Source: Spisula solida (Eukaryota; Mollusca; Bivalvia; Venerida; Mactridae). Taken from it: a DNA stretch of 64,000 bases. Every line of letters starts with the position of its first letter. The first letter of the stretch is position 1. The DNA lies in contig OX365955.1 of the NCBI GenBank assembly GCA_947247005.1, positions 18,147,322 through 18,211,321 on the forward strand. The letters run 5' to 3'. Of this stretch, positions 1 through 13,073 are shown in pieces. Under the pieces are notes generated by a model, which was given only the letters and a program-made list of their open reading frames with translations, was not told the origin of the DNA and did not search any database. The translations under genes were made by a program, and so were the position numbers.

Positions 1-3000
1 CCGGGTCGTAACACCCACCTATTTTTGAGTTTCAATATGATGTACCAAAATAATGTATTTTAACAGAATCGTCGCGAAAAACGAATGGATTTTCAAAAGT
101 AGTTTTAGCTAACATCCAAAACAGCGGCATGTCTTATTTTTTAAACAGTTCATTCTTGAGTTATCACGCCCACGTACCGGTCAGCGCTCCGCCTACATTA
201 CCTAATTAGCATATTAAGTAGATATTAAAAACCACCCGATACCGGCAATTGTCCGGATAAGTACATACTGCACGCACAGTTACATTTTAAAATAAAAGAA
301 GCCCATAATTCATAGATGATATCATATTACACAAGAACAAAGGACCCTAAATGTTTGGGAATTTACAACAATGACTTAAATACATTCTGACCAGCATTCA
401 ATTTCTATTTTATTTCGTTTTGTGGTTTACATTATATTTACAACTATGCTTTGGTTGGTGAACTTGAATTGGCTGAAAATTCACTGTAATTTCGATGATT
501 GAAAAAGCCACAACATAACCGCAAACTCTGATTGTGCATTTTTATTGCATTACCGCTAATGAAGATAACAAACGGACGATAGTCGTTTAAGTTTTACAGA
601 TGCGTGGTATACCATATAATCTTACGTCCATTCCAGAACACTAAACTGCACCGTTTCAAACCATCACGATCGTCTTGTGATATAACACCCTATTTGAGTA
701 CAACATGGCGGAATTTAGCCTGTGACCGCCTTGATACAGACAGTGTGTCGTTTTTGTATGAAAGGGTTTGGGTTTGCTTCATTGCCGCGTCATACTGAAG
801 ACGAAATAAAAATGGTATCAATATGGAATTGCCGAAATGCAACCAACGCACCAATATTTAATTCGTAGCAAACTCATAAATCAAGCATCCTCAGTCATAG
901 CATTAATTATTTAGAAGTATTTAAAATTGGAATCTAATTAAATTTTCGAAATTTTAGACAACACGGTTTCGATCATGAAACAGGGCGTCAATTCAAACTA
1001 AAATTCGAAATACCGGTATTTGTAAAATGTGTAAAAATCGAAAACGCGCGTACATATGTTATTGTTGTTCGTTATTATCAACAACAAAAACATCCCAATC
1101 CATTATTTGAATTAGAATTGATTCATTGTAGTGTTTTTGTGAGGAAATAAGGCTTTCTAATGGTACGCCTATATAACCATTAAAACTAAACCTCACGCTA
1201 CTCAGTACACGGATTGCAAAATAGAAATTGACAAGCTTAGAAAAACCATTATTGACATAAATAAAACACTAGAAACAATGTCCGACATAAACCTTTTTCT
1301 ACAGTTTTGAAATACATTTTTTTGTAAACATTATTTTAAACCGGTCAACCGAAATGAATACTAAGTAAGTTAGTATACCAAAGAAATAATACAAATTCTA
1401 TTGCTTGACACTCAGTCTGTATGACAAGAGCACCACCTAGGAGTGCAAAGACGCTCGACTTTCTCGTACTTGATGGTAGGCCTATCTCATATATCAGTGA
1501 AAATTCTAAGAGTAACAAGGGCAGATAACTCATACATTTAGGTCACATGGTTACCAGCCTTGTCAGTATGGACTCAATTTGTGGAGGTAAATAACTATGT
1601 TGAGTTTCAAGTGGATACCTTTGATAGTCTTTCAGAAAATGACTCAAAAATTAAAAACTTAATCAACGCACACACACAACTACACGCACACGCATGCAAT
1701 CCCGTCACGACAATAGTTCGAAAAGTCGAGCTAAAAAAGGAAAATGACTCGCAGCTGTGGTACGCTCGTGGCAATGGATCGACCAGCAATTTTGTATCGG
1801 AGGTGATTAATACAACTCATACACGAAGCGAGGCCCTTCCAAATTGCAATGCAGTATACATGTACTTCAAATACCACGTCCACGTCAGATTAGGACAGTC
1901 TTCATTAAGAAATTAATTCATCTTTGTACTATTATAGTTACTATGCTTCGAAACAAAACCACGTGGAAACAGGGCTTGGAATGTCAACAATGATATACGT
2001 TGTCGTAATAGTTGCGTTGTGTTGACTGACCAATGAAGCATCGTCTTTTAATTTTAACGGTCATGTCTAAAACTCTAACCTCCCCCCATAAGTTACCCGA
2101 CACCTCAGCTATCTCAAGGACACGCATCAATCCAGGAGTAATGAATGAAACACGAGTCATCACAATTATGGAATGACCGGTGATTATAGTATTTATTTAG
2201 TACATGAGTATTTTGATGTCTCAGATTTCATTAATCCATGCAGCTTCTGAATCATATGATACACAGTTTGCCTTTATTACACGGGATTGTCAGGGATTGG
2301 TTGCCATTGTCACCAGGTTGGGGATGAAATGCGGGAAGGAATAAACTAGCAATACTAAAGGAGGCGTTAAAATCTAAAGTAAAGCGAAATGTAGACGACT
2401 ATAAATCGAAAATTGACCAATAAAAATAAGTTTGGTTCTATTCTTTGAATAATCTAATATATTCACCTGATAACCTTCGACAAAACATCCGACAAACAAA
2501 TGGGTGGCAGTATAGTCCAGTTAGGATAGTGTGACAGTGACGTTGCAGTTTATGTGTACGAAAAAAATCACAACCATTGTCTAAACAGGTAGAGCGAAGT
2601 TTAGTATTGAAATTATAGTTGTTTGTACAGTATAAGCCTTTATAATTGGGTTTACACCGTTATAGTGGACTCGACCACTGCGTCACTGGACTCTTATCCT
2701 GACTGGACTATACGGCAGTACTATTTTATAGATTCAATAATTCGGTAATGCAATAAGGAAATGATATCGATTAGATGAACAAGTTAAACCTGAAAGCGAA
2801 ACTTAACCTTTAAGCAGAACTGCAATAAACTTGACAAAGCTATCCGCCCCCGTAAATGTGTATAACCCGGTAATCGCTAGACAAATTTAAATTCAATAAT
2901 CGAAATGCATTGTTTCTCGGAAATTTGCATTTTAGTTTCCGGATGAATCAGGTTGTGGATTTGAGAAACAGGGACTTTAATACAGCGAAACAATCGCTTT

Positions 3001-5030
3001 CACTCTCATTCTTACACAACTAATATTAGTTGTGCGAAACAAAAGTAAAATTAAAGTGTTGATTTATTATAGTGCCGTCCATTTTTAAAACACTTACACA
3101 ATTCGGATAATGAGACCCCTGTTGCAAAGTACTACTTTGGGAGAGGAGAGTCAACAACAGCGAAGTCTGATCGCTTTTTGAAGTTGAACACAAAATTCTA
3201 TTCCTACACAATACTTTCTAAGCTGATTGACTTCCCGTTTCAAACCTTTTTATGTAAGTCAGACACCAGATAAGATGGCACATGTCAACCAGTATCGACT
3301 CTCAAACCGGTCATACCAGAATAGACAAGTCATCAGGGTACTGTTATCAAAGCACTTACGGACATTGTAAACTTACGCTCAAACTTAAATTCTGTATCAC
3401 TTTCCATGACCAACGCATAGGGGACCAGTAGTTTTTGTAATGGTTCTTTGACTGAATGATAATTGATATTTAACAACCCTCCACCACAATTTAAGATGTT
3501 AAAGAGCTGTAGAGTATTTCAATTTGAACGGTATTTTAAGATTTCCTTAAGTGCTTTGATAAAACAGTACCCACTGGCCACAACCTTCCACCTTCCGCTC
3601 CACATCGAATGTCATAACCAGACAGTCACCCTTACGTAAGTGTTATATCGTTAGATGAGTATATGAAACATAAATATTTAGTCTGACAATGACAAATACT
3701 ATACACATGTATCAATATTATTCATCCAAAGGGAAATACAGATATTTCTCAAAATACACACTGAGACCATACGGTCAAATGGTCAAGCAGCCGTACGTCA
3801 CATGTCTGTAGTGTCGTAGACATAGATCATTTGCAATAAACTAAAAGTGCTGACTCGACAGTTTTTTAATGAAATTACCGCATCTTTCTGATGATACTAG
3901 TACAATGTACTGCAATTTGAATCTGATCGTCTATACACGCATTGTGACTCATGTGGTAGTAACCGTAGGCCATTTAACAGCAAGCTATACCGACGTTACT
4001 GTACACATACAGTCTACTCCCTTTATCTCCAATTTTCGGGGATGTGAAAAGATAGTTCCGCTAACGACAATTCGACGACGTAAGCTGGTAGGTCTAAGTA
4101 CTGATTGTAACAATGGAATGGTTGTTGCATCTACATAGCCTCACCAACACAGACTGCATCAGACGATAAAATACTGTCACATTTGCATTTGCAACGTTCA
4201 AACATACATAGAGTATAATATCCTATACCCCTGTCTACAAGCGCAATAATAATTTAACATCTTACAACCATTGGAAACTGACCCTCTCTTAAATATTGAG
4301 GTTTTGTAAACAAAGCATTAAAACCTGGTACGAAATATGGAATGTTACAAAATACGGAGCATGAAATGGATAATTTTATTAAGAACCTATAATGGAAGTA
4401 GGGAATGCTACTAAAAAGACAATTGTTCCATTTATAAAACATAAAGAGTATTGTTGGTCCTACCCTTGATGCCAGTTGTGGGCCCAATATAGTGCTCCTT
4501 ACATTAATTTAACATTATGTACATAGCTTGATATGGTCTAAGTCGAGTGTTCAGCTAGGAGAGGACCATCCATCATAACGTGTCATAAGAATCACTCATA
4601 CCAAGGCTTAAGTAGGGTTACAAAATCACATCATTTTATTTCACGACTATTAAAACAAGTACATTTGTAATGACATTATAATGATCCTAATGTATCAAAA
4701 ATAAACACAACTAAAACCCCACTATTGTTTAAATCACATTAAAATCATGCGCCGTTGTGTGATTATACACGAACTTGTCAAACTCAGAAAACAGTAGTTG
4801 TGATGAGTGTTTATTTATTGATAAACATGAGTAGGGGATCACAATGTGTCATTGTACTCAAATGTACCTCCATTAAAGACAAGTATTCTGACTATCCAAC
4901 AATTAGTCACGTGATATGTTAACATGGTTTTGCTAATTGGCATCACCTTCTTCAGCAAACACGGGATAAGATAACGTGCTAATAATTTACATATACACCG
5001 GATGATATTGATCCCAGGACCATACCGTTA
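1..5030. other. Intergenic, AT-rich, no gene seen
   Basis: The longest open frames here are under 120 codons, lack recognisable domains and show no convincing splice-flanked exon structure. A short CA-rich stretch lies near 1668-1696. No tRNA-like or strong inverted-repeat signal was found by eye. Distant exons of a split gene cannot be excluded without transcript data. Confidence 0.5.
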
Positions 5031-5050
5031 GAACGAAAAATGATACTTTT

Positions 5051-6213
5051 GACTTGTCAAAATGATGGCAGGGTATCTATTGCAACGAATATACGGATCA
5101 GCGTAGAAAACTGCTCTACTGTGAGTGTTTCTGCTGTATACAGTCTCATCAGTGCCGTGAGAGAAGTATTATCGTGACGGTTACCCATTATGGTAATGAG
5201 TGCTGGTAGTTACGAGCCAGTATCATATATCAGGTCCAAATAAATATATAGATATATATCTTGATGGTCAGAAATCCAGAGAGGACAGCGTGTTTGGACC
5301 GATAAAAACATTTGTTTCTCAGGTCGAAAGTGAAATGCCCTTTCTGAGCGATGATGTGGACCGGAATTGTTCTATAGCATTTCCTATCTACATAAGTATT
5401 ACCATAACACAACCCATAACTTGAATAAAATGTATTTAACACTAAAATATTTACACAGTGGAATCACCGTTCGGACCAAGGAAGTTCGACTTTGTAGGGT
5501 GTTTGTTGTAGGGGAGATTTTGTCCACGGGAAGTGTAAAATACAGTTTATATTTTTATTGTATTTGCTAAGTCGATGTATAATATTATTAGATAGGTTAT
5601 ATTTTCATTCAGTATATTCAGTTACCATTGTATCACACTGATATATGTTTCACTCAATCAAACTCTCTCAGTTGTTTCTTGACGACATCCCTAGTGCAGT
5701 CTTTGAGAAACATCTGCAGTTGTAACAGCTTGTGTACCTCTGTTGTTGAGATTTTAACCGGCTTAACGAAAATCTCACAGACGCATTTTCTACATTGTAA
5801 GTAGTTTCCTTATCCCCCTCAATTTACAATGTATATGGTGTAGAGTCCTGATCTCGGACTAGTGTAACACCGATGTATCGCTGACAGTTTGTATATGATA
5901 AAACTATCACTCAAATACGTTGCCCAATTTACCATCACTAATTGTATTCACCACCTTCAGATGGTCTTATATTTTATATATTCTATCGAGTATCACTTTG
6001 ACATGACATTTATGACGGGACGGAGGTAATAAACTCAATTGTTTGACATCTAGAATATAATTGACATCTAAAACAGTTTCTCGAGAACAAGTACACACTA
6101 TTGCAGAAAACCAACAAGTGAATAAAAAATTAACGTGTTCATTTATTTAGTACGAAAAACGAGACTTTAAACGGACTTGTCAAAATGATGGCATGAGATC
6201 TATTGAAACGAAA
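5051..6213. repeat. Pair of short dispersed direct repeats
   Basis: The 20-mer GACTTGTCAAAATGATGGCA occurs at 5051-5070 and again at about 6174-6193. In both places it is followed by a similar ATCTATTG-AACGAA stretch. The two copies are about 1.1 kb apart in direct orientation. They may be remnants of one repeat family or a decayed segmental duplication; no function is inferred. Confidence 0.5.
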
Positions 6214-7082
6214 AAGTTCCAGAAAAATGTCCTTGTCTGCGATTGTTATACTTGTTTGTCTATTTATGGATTACTATATTTGGTATTTGTTTACCTTGGT
6301 GTCACCCTTGTTTCAAAGGACCAGCACATACGGCTTATATGCCACATACTTTCTGAGTACATTTACTTCATACATTTCCACCGCGTATTCTTTTACGTTA
6401 AGCAGCTGTCATATAATTATGCACTTTTTATTTAACTAGTTGGTGACTACAGCGGCGGCCATATCATGGCGAAATCCTATGTGGGTTCAAACATTCTACC
6501 CAAACCAGATGTCTAATAACTCGATCACCGGAAACAAATATTATTTATCGTAACATTATCTATATAAACATGTTCCCTGTACCGTCGCCCAAATTGTTAG
6601 TCTGGATCCCGTCCCCAATCTTACACTACGAGGATAGTAAAGATCGGGAACCAGGCTACCAAATGGTGCGCTAAAGATAGACTTTAGATACAAACAAATA
6701 AAACATCTTTGTAGAAACATCGACCGTCAGCGCCATGTATAAATGTAGCTGGAATACTGTTCCTAGTACTTTTTTCTAACTTATATCTCTAACGTCTTAG
6801 ATGAAAACTGAAATTCTGCATTATGAGACTATTGGGACACTGTGTGCAGCATGTATTACATCAGACAACATCTTGTACTTCTATAGTATTGATTCCTTGC
6901 AGAGAACGCGTGTATCCAAACACTTTATGAGTATACATCTTTCTCATTTTACGTTCTCTATACAAACACATAAGAGTTCGCCTGTATCAAGCAACTACCC
7001 GTCTTAAGCAGTAAATGATACTTAAGTTAATGTACATCAAGTTTAACGTTTTATTACCGTAATCCACACACCACAAGTTTCA

Positions 7083-7402
7083 GGTCCAATTGTCATTGCT
7101 TTAGTCTTCATTCCACTCCAATATGAAGACCAACTTAATATGCAGACCAACTCAATATGAAGACGAACTCAATATGAAGACGAACTCAATATGAAGACCA
7201 ACTCAAAATGAAGACCAACCCAATATGAAGACCAACTCAAAATGAAGACCAACCCAATATGAAGACCAGCTCAATATTGAAGACCAACTCAAGATGAAGA
7301 CCAACTCAAAATGAAGACCAACTCAAAATGAAGACCAACTCAATATGAAGACCAACTAAATAATGAGCCTCAAGGATGGACTTGAGGTTGAACTGTACAA
7401 AT
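7083..7402 (+). repeat. 17-bp tandem array inside a TACAGT/AACCTC-type element remnant
   Basis: About 14 imperfect copies of AATATGAAGACCAACTC run from roughly 7117 to 7361. The right edge (around 7386-7401) reads GAGGTTGAACTGTA, the reverse complement of the TACAGT..AACCTC ends seen at 8425, 14937, 22558 and 23738. The array therefore probably expanded inside a pogo-like or other TA-flanked inverted-repeat element. The matching left end is not clear. Confidence 0.6.
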
Positions 7403-9632
7403 GTTCATAAAATATTATTTTACGTATTTTACAACTTAATAAAAATAAAGAATTCAGCACCAAGTTTAGACTGATGTGTAAATACTCGGTTTTGTTTTGA
7501 AGTGCATTAAATAGGTCGCCAGACAATTTTTTTAAAATTAAGAATAATTGATATTATGCTAAATTATCAATAAATATTATTTCACTAATACCAAGTACTT
7601 GGTTTGTCTCATCAATCATATCCCTAACCCATTGACTCCTTTTTAGGGGGCTTGTACTTTCAAGAGGAAAAATGCAGGAATCACGTGTACAAATAAAACG
7701 GATGTGTGTGTGTCAGATTATTGATTTAGCCCATGCCTTTTTAAACCGTGTATATTTATAATTTTATGGATTTTATTAAATATTTACTTAATGCACAAGG
7801 CAACGATACGAGCGTGATAACATTGTTTTTACGCTAATGTATATTTAGACGAGGACATTATCATTCAAACTTTCAGTCCATTTTACATGCAGCCGTTTCA
7901 GACATTTTAGGTGGAAATAATGACATTACACAGGCTGTCGAAACTTCTCGCAAGGTTTTCGGGTAATCAGGTGAAATGAAGCTTAATTAACGTGCTGATT
8001 CAATAATAATCAATGATTCCCTCTCGGTAATTTCAGGCTGGTTTTTATACGCCGAGAAATAACCGGAAACTGTAATGGAAGGGTGTAATGTGACGTAAAC
8101 ACGTAAACACTCTCCCACAGTATGACGCGTCAACTCTCCCAGTCACAGAGAGACGCGTAACCTCTCCTAGGCTGTGATCATCTCACATAACAGTACGGAT
8201 AAATTCGAGATCAAACAAAAACACACAAAATAGCTGTCACATAAAAAAGTTCATTTACTTTGACGTATTTATGTTAATTAAACCAAATCAATTACTTAAT
8301 CAAAGATTGTAACGTCGGTCAAGGACGCACACTATTGTGCATATAAATTAAGACAAACATTCACAATGGTGACTGCAATAAATGCACTTACATGACATTG
8401 TAATAGTAATTGTCATGAGCACAATACAGTCAATCCTCACATTGAGACCGCCTCAATTATACCACTACCTCAAAATTAAGACCATAGTTTCGAATATTGC
8501 TGTTCGCATTAATTAACATCAGTATTAAGATAGACTGAATAGTAAGGCCAGTTTTCAAGGGTTCAAAGAGTGGTTTTCATAGTTAAGTTTTCATGAATGA
8601 AAAAATAGCTAACCAGTAAAATACGATCTTATTAATGTGAAAGATGGTAGCCAAAAATTATAAGAGGATTTGACTTTATTTGGACAATGACTAGTCAATC
8701 CTATCTATATACATGTAGGACATTCAGCAAAGCGATTAAAGTTAAGTGATTATGGGGATTGGTTAAAACCCGATCTATCCGGAAACATTTGGATTGCATT
8801 GCGCTGTAAGTTAAATAAGAATAGTAAACAGGCTATCGATTGTTTAAAAGCATATCGGAACACATTTTAACCTGAACTATTGTTTTGAAATTTCGACATT
8901 TGAACAGACAGATCAATAATTAATAGCACAGAACAAAATGAGGGAAATATCAGATTACAAACTTTACGTACAGACTTTATTGCATCAGCATTTTCGTGCT
9001 ATTGTACTTGGGTATGAGCGACAAACGTCACAAAAGAAAGCCTTTCGATTTTAATTCCAATTTTCGGAAATGAGGCATTAACCAATTTCTCAATATGCAA
9101 TATTGCGTGTAAATCATTGAAGACCCTCATATCTTTTGATGCGAGGATTGGATGCATGAGTTGGAAAAGAATCTTGAAATGGAAAAACAATCATCGAAAC
9201 AGTTAAATGTTGATGTGAGATAAAAGTACATATGGGTGTAAGCATACGTTACAGCAACTTATTGTTCTCAATATGAAAATTGATCTTGAATTTCATTGTA
9301 TTTACTATTTATCGATGGTTTTTAACGTTAATGGTATTTTTACTTGCATGCTTTTATCAAGTTCTAATATTTTAACTACCCCTTAATTGTGACTATATCG
9401 AATACATTTGAACGTGTATTGCCATGATAACGAGATCATATAAATGAGGTATAGATAATATAAAATACATGATTTGGACATGATTTTCGTGACAATCCCA
9501 TTTAAAGAAAAAGGAATGCAGAACACTTGGTACAAGTACATGTATTATGTATGTTCGATATTTCTACATGTAATTGCACATATACAATACTTAGTTTCGC
9601 TTTACAATCAAAATGAATGTAGGTGAACTGTC
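7403..9632. other. Intergenic; one degenerate TACAGT-type repeat near 8425-8500
   Basis: At about 8424-8495 the sequence reads TACAGTCAATCCTC followed by AAGACC/GAGACC words, resembling the repeat family at 7.1, 14.9 and 22.6 kb. The remainder shows no gene, RNA or clear repeat by eye. Confidence 0.45.
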
Positions 9633-9639
9633 TGAGCAT

Positions 9640-9893
9640 GTTATAGCACGGATAATTTAACTTGATCCTTACCTTTATGCATGAATATATTACAAGGTTC
9701 TTGCGTTGAATATATAGATTTCCGCGAGCAAATCATGCAATATCGGTCCTTTAGATTTGTGTTGGTATTACAACTCGAGCATTTGACCCGCGTATGAAAA
9801 CATTCAGCCGGAGTAATAAATATAGACAATATATCAGCTGTTAAATCATGCTAATAGCAGGTCGAGAGTCATATCAAATTATCCGTGCTATAC
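9640..9893. mobile_element. MITE-like inverted-repeat element, about 250 bp
   Basis: TATAGCACGGATAATTT at about 9641-9657 is matched in reverse complement (AAATTATCCGTGCTATA) at about 9876-9892. The ends therefore form an inverted repeat of about 18 bp around a non-coding centre. No clean target duplication was seen, so the superfamily is not assigned. Confidence 0.6.
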
Positions 9894-10309
9894 CTATACC
9901 TACTGTAGATAACGATGTGTCAGCTAAGGACATATTTTATCAAGTACATGTAATATCACAATATGTAATCATTACATGTAGTATATGTATTATATACCAA
10001 AATATCTACATGTTCCAGTTATAATCAGTCATACATGTATATCCCTTGATAATGGAAGCACCAAAACCTTTAACAATAATAATTTTCAAACTTTAATAAT
10101 CAATCAAAATTCAGTCAAATCTCAGCATTAGTCGTCATTTTGATCAGGGCCACTTTTATGCAGAGCTGGGCAATTGCACTCAGTTTATTTTGTGCATTTC
10201 GTGTTGCTGTTTCGGTCGAGTGCTTCATTCACTGTCAAGCATAGCCTTTAATTTGCAAGTCAGCTATCTGTTGAAATATGGCAGGCATATAATATGAGTG
10301 CCTTCATCC

Positions 10310-10373
10310 GTATTTGAACCCAGATCGCCATATAAGACGGCAAGCGCGCTTAACTATTGAGCTACCGAGGCAG
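10310..10373 (-). repeat. tRNA-like SINE head
   Basis: On the minus strand a box-A-like TAGCTCAATAGTTAAGCGCG is followed about 25 bases later by a box-B-like GGGTTCAAATA. This is the internal pol III promoter layout of tRNA genes and tRNA-derived SINEs. The acceptor ends do not pair cleanly, so a SINE or tRNA relic is preferred over a functional tRNA gene. Confidence 0.55.
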
Positions 10374-10467
10374 ATTTGTCCGATTTGTTATTATCTGTAA
10401 AGAATGATATAATGTTTGCATCAAACACATTTAAAGATTCATGAATAATGTTTGATGCAGAGCTGTA

Positions 10468-10806
10468 TCTGTGATGGCCATTGTGATAGTTCATCTACAT
10501 GTAACACCACCGTGGGATACTGAATCCGTGATGGCCATTGTGATAGTTCATCTACATGTAACAACACCGTGGGATACTGAATCCATGATGGCCATTGTGA
10601 TAGTTCATCTACATGTAACACCACCGTGGGATACTGAATCCGTGATGGCCATTGTGATAGTTCATCTACATGTAACAACACCGTGGGATCCCGAATCCGT
10701 GATGGCAATTGTGATAGTTCACCTACATGTAACAACACCGTGGGATCCTGAATCCGTGATGGCAATTGTGATAGTTCATCTACATGAAACAACACCGTGG
10801 GATCCT
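10468..10806 (+). repeat. 57-bp minisatellite, about 6 copies
   Basis: Six copies of a 57-bp unit beginning GTGATGGCCATTGTGATAGT lie head to tail. Copies alternate between CACCACCGTGGG and CAACACCGTGGG variants, suggesting expansion by two-unit steps. Because 57 is divisible by 3, both strands stay open (19-residue peptide repeats), but there is no coding context. The array starts about 95 bp beyond the tRNA-like head. Confidence 0.9.
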
Positions 10807-12329
10807 TGACAATTGACTTGGAAACGCTGGCTCTAGGACCCTATTAAATTGATATTCTTTCTAACTGGGCTGGTCTTACTAAATTATAGTAAAATTTCAA
10901 TTGTCTGAGTCATGTGGACAAGACATTAAGTTGTATACTCGTTAGTTGGATACCTCGGAATACTGGGTAGGTTAACTGACCACCGAGGTATGATCGCCAT
11001 ATATAACTGAAAGTGGCTTACCAACAGAGTTACACCTCACCACGGCGGCTAGTAACTATAGTATGATGTTTAAAGGTGTTAAACTCCGGAGGACATAGAA
11101 TGGTCAAACTCGAGATTTTAAAATAACACTACAAATGTTTAAGTATAATTAATTCAGCGTTATATTACAAGTACATTTTGCAGTATTCCAGTAGAAATGT
11201 GGAAGTGACATCGCATCACATATTTAGACATTCATTGTCGAATAAAAATGAGATTTCAAGCGTGTTTCATTCCGAATTTATAATTTAATCATTCTTTAAA
11301 GAATTTACAATGGTTTTAAAATATTTCCTATTTTACTAGTCATATTGAGGTCAGTGCCTTTAAAGAAAAGGGGCTGAATTTACTATGAGTGTATGGTGAA
11401 CATACACGAGCCTTTGTTGGTGGGTTACATGGCCTGCTATGTCCCCTTCCCACCACAGAACTATCATAGATACAGTATTATTTCCTATCCAAACATAGCG
11501 CCATCCCCAGGAAATCATGCCCACGTAAACATCAAAGTATCCTACCCATGTTTCACCACACTTATCTAATGGTACATGTGAACATCGCGCTCGGCAAACA
11601 TGGCGGATTGGAGTACAAATTGTATGAACATTACTCACTCTAAATGTACATGGTGGGCTAAAACCAGCCAACTACAACGTTTCCTCATGTCACCACAATG
11701 AACGACAAATTGTTTAAAACAGAATGTCTATTTTAACGCAGATTTAGACTCACAACATTTATAAACATTTCGTCTTATTTGCGTAAATTTTGTCCTTGCG
11801 GTACGCCTAAAGTTATTTGGATACATTTTGACATTTTTGCAATGCCAATTTCATTCTTATTCAAGTATATGTATTGTATAGTCATCATGTAATTACTAAT
11901 CCAAAGTTTGTAAAAAATGACACATAGTACATCTATTTACATTGAGAAATGCAAAACGTGCAAGTAGATTCCGATAACCGATTTCTTGAGGAGGTAATGT
12001 GTGAGTCATCGATATCACGTGACTGATCCGTTGTCATTTATCTGTTCAATATATTGTTTAACTACATGTATATCTTTAACCCATTCATTCATTATCAGTG
12101 CATTATGACAGTCTACACGTGTAACACTCAATGTTCAATGTTTCGGGGGGGGGGGGGGTTGAATGTTGAAAGTACACTTTAAAATAGCTATAACTCCAAC
12201 GCGGTTTGGGACCTGTGTGGGACACTGAAGGAGACCAGTATAAATATATTAGAAAAGGGATTATCTTTACAATGAGTCCCCAAATTTAAATTGGTTTGGT
12301 GAATAAAAGAGACCATTTGTCACATCTGA
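10807..12329. other. Intergenic; includes a G14 homopolymer at 12145-12158
   Basis: No gene is recognised. A run of 14 G residues lies at 12145-12158. A 103-codon open frame on the minus strand (11360-11671) has no recognisable domain and is probably chance. Confidence 0.45.
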
Positions 12330-12404
12330 TAAAATAGCTCAGTGGTTTAGCTATGGGGAAATAGTAATGTTTAAGCCAATGCAGACACAAGTTCGAGCCC
12401 TACA
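12330..12404 (+). repeat. tRNA-like SINE head
   Basis: AATAGCTCAGTGGTTTAGC (box A) at about 12333-12351 and GTTCGAGCCCT (box B) at about 12391-12401 have tRNA-like spacing. Acceptor pairing is poor. It is interpreted as a SINE head or tRNA relic. Confidence 0.55.
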
Positions 12405-12469
12405 TATCTATATATTTTTTATAATTTTTAAATCGGAAATTAAATGTGAAGCAAAAATACGTTTGAGTT

Positions 12470-12920
12470 ATATTTTATTATAATAATAATAAAGACTTTA
12501 TTTTACGAGGAAACTCATTTGACAATTAAATTAAATGGCAATCTTCCATGAGATCCTCAACAATAAAACTATTATTTATTTATCATTGTATATACTTATT
12601 ATTGTCACATTAATTAAATGCATTATGCGAGTATTTTTTATTTCTTAAAATCTGCTTACACATTTTATAACAATTAATAACATGAACAAATCAAACTATG
12701 AGATAGTTGTTACTACCACACACATCATAGTCGATAATGTTTAATCTCCTGAAACTTCAACCATGTAGAAGATCAGGAGAAAATTGTGAATACGACAATA
12801 AAAGCAATGCATGAGCATGTATAACATATATAAATAATTACATAGAAGGGAAAAAAGAAGGACACGAAGAATCGAACGCGGATCGCAAGATTGTTAGGCG
12901 ATCACCTATTCCTTTACGCT
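12470..12920 (-). mobile_element. Probable SINE with tRNA-like head and (ATT)n tail
   Basis: On the minus strand a tRNA-like head (A-box region 12920-12896, box-B-like GCGTTCGATTC at 12879-12869) is followed by about 370 bp. This ends in AAATAAAG-CTTT and a short ATT repeat near 12495-12475. A head at one end and a simple-repeat tail at the other fit a SINE, but joining the two parts is an inference. Confidence 0.4.
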
Positions 12921-12977
12921 AAGATGTTTCATACAAGTTGACTTGGTAATAATGTTTGAATAGGAAAGACATATCTC

Positions 12978-12979
<2 letters not shown>

Positions 12980-13050
<71 letters not shown>

Positions 13051-13073
13051 GTAATAATAATAATAATAATAAT
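12980..13073. repeat. (AAT)n microsatellite, about 31 units
   Basis: The trinucleotide run is uninterrupted except for one GTA unit near 13051. It abuts TGTTTATTTTGACATTGC. Read on the minus strand this looks like a retroelement 3' end (..AAATAAAC then ATT repeats), similar in layout to the tail near 12480, so it may have grown from a SINE or LINE tail. Confidence 0.95.

Noticed and set aside
1560..1916. 118-codon plus frame
   Set aside because: It contains a CA-rich low-complexity centre and no domain.
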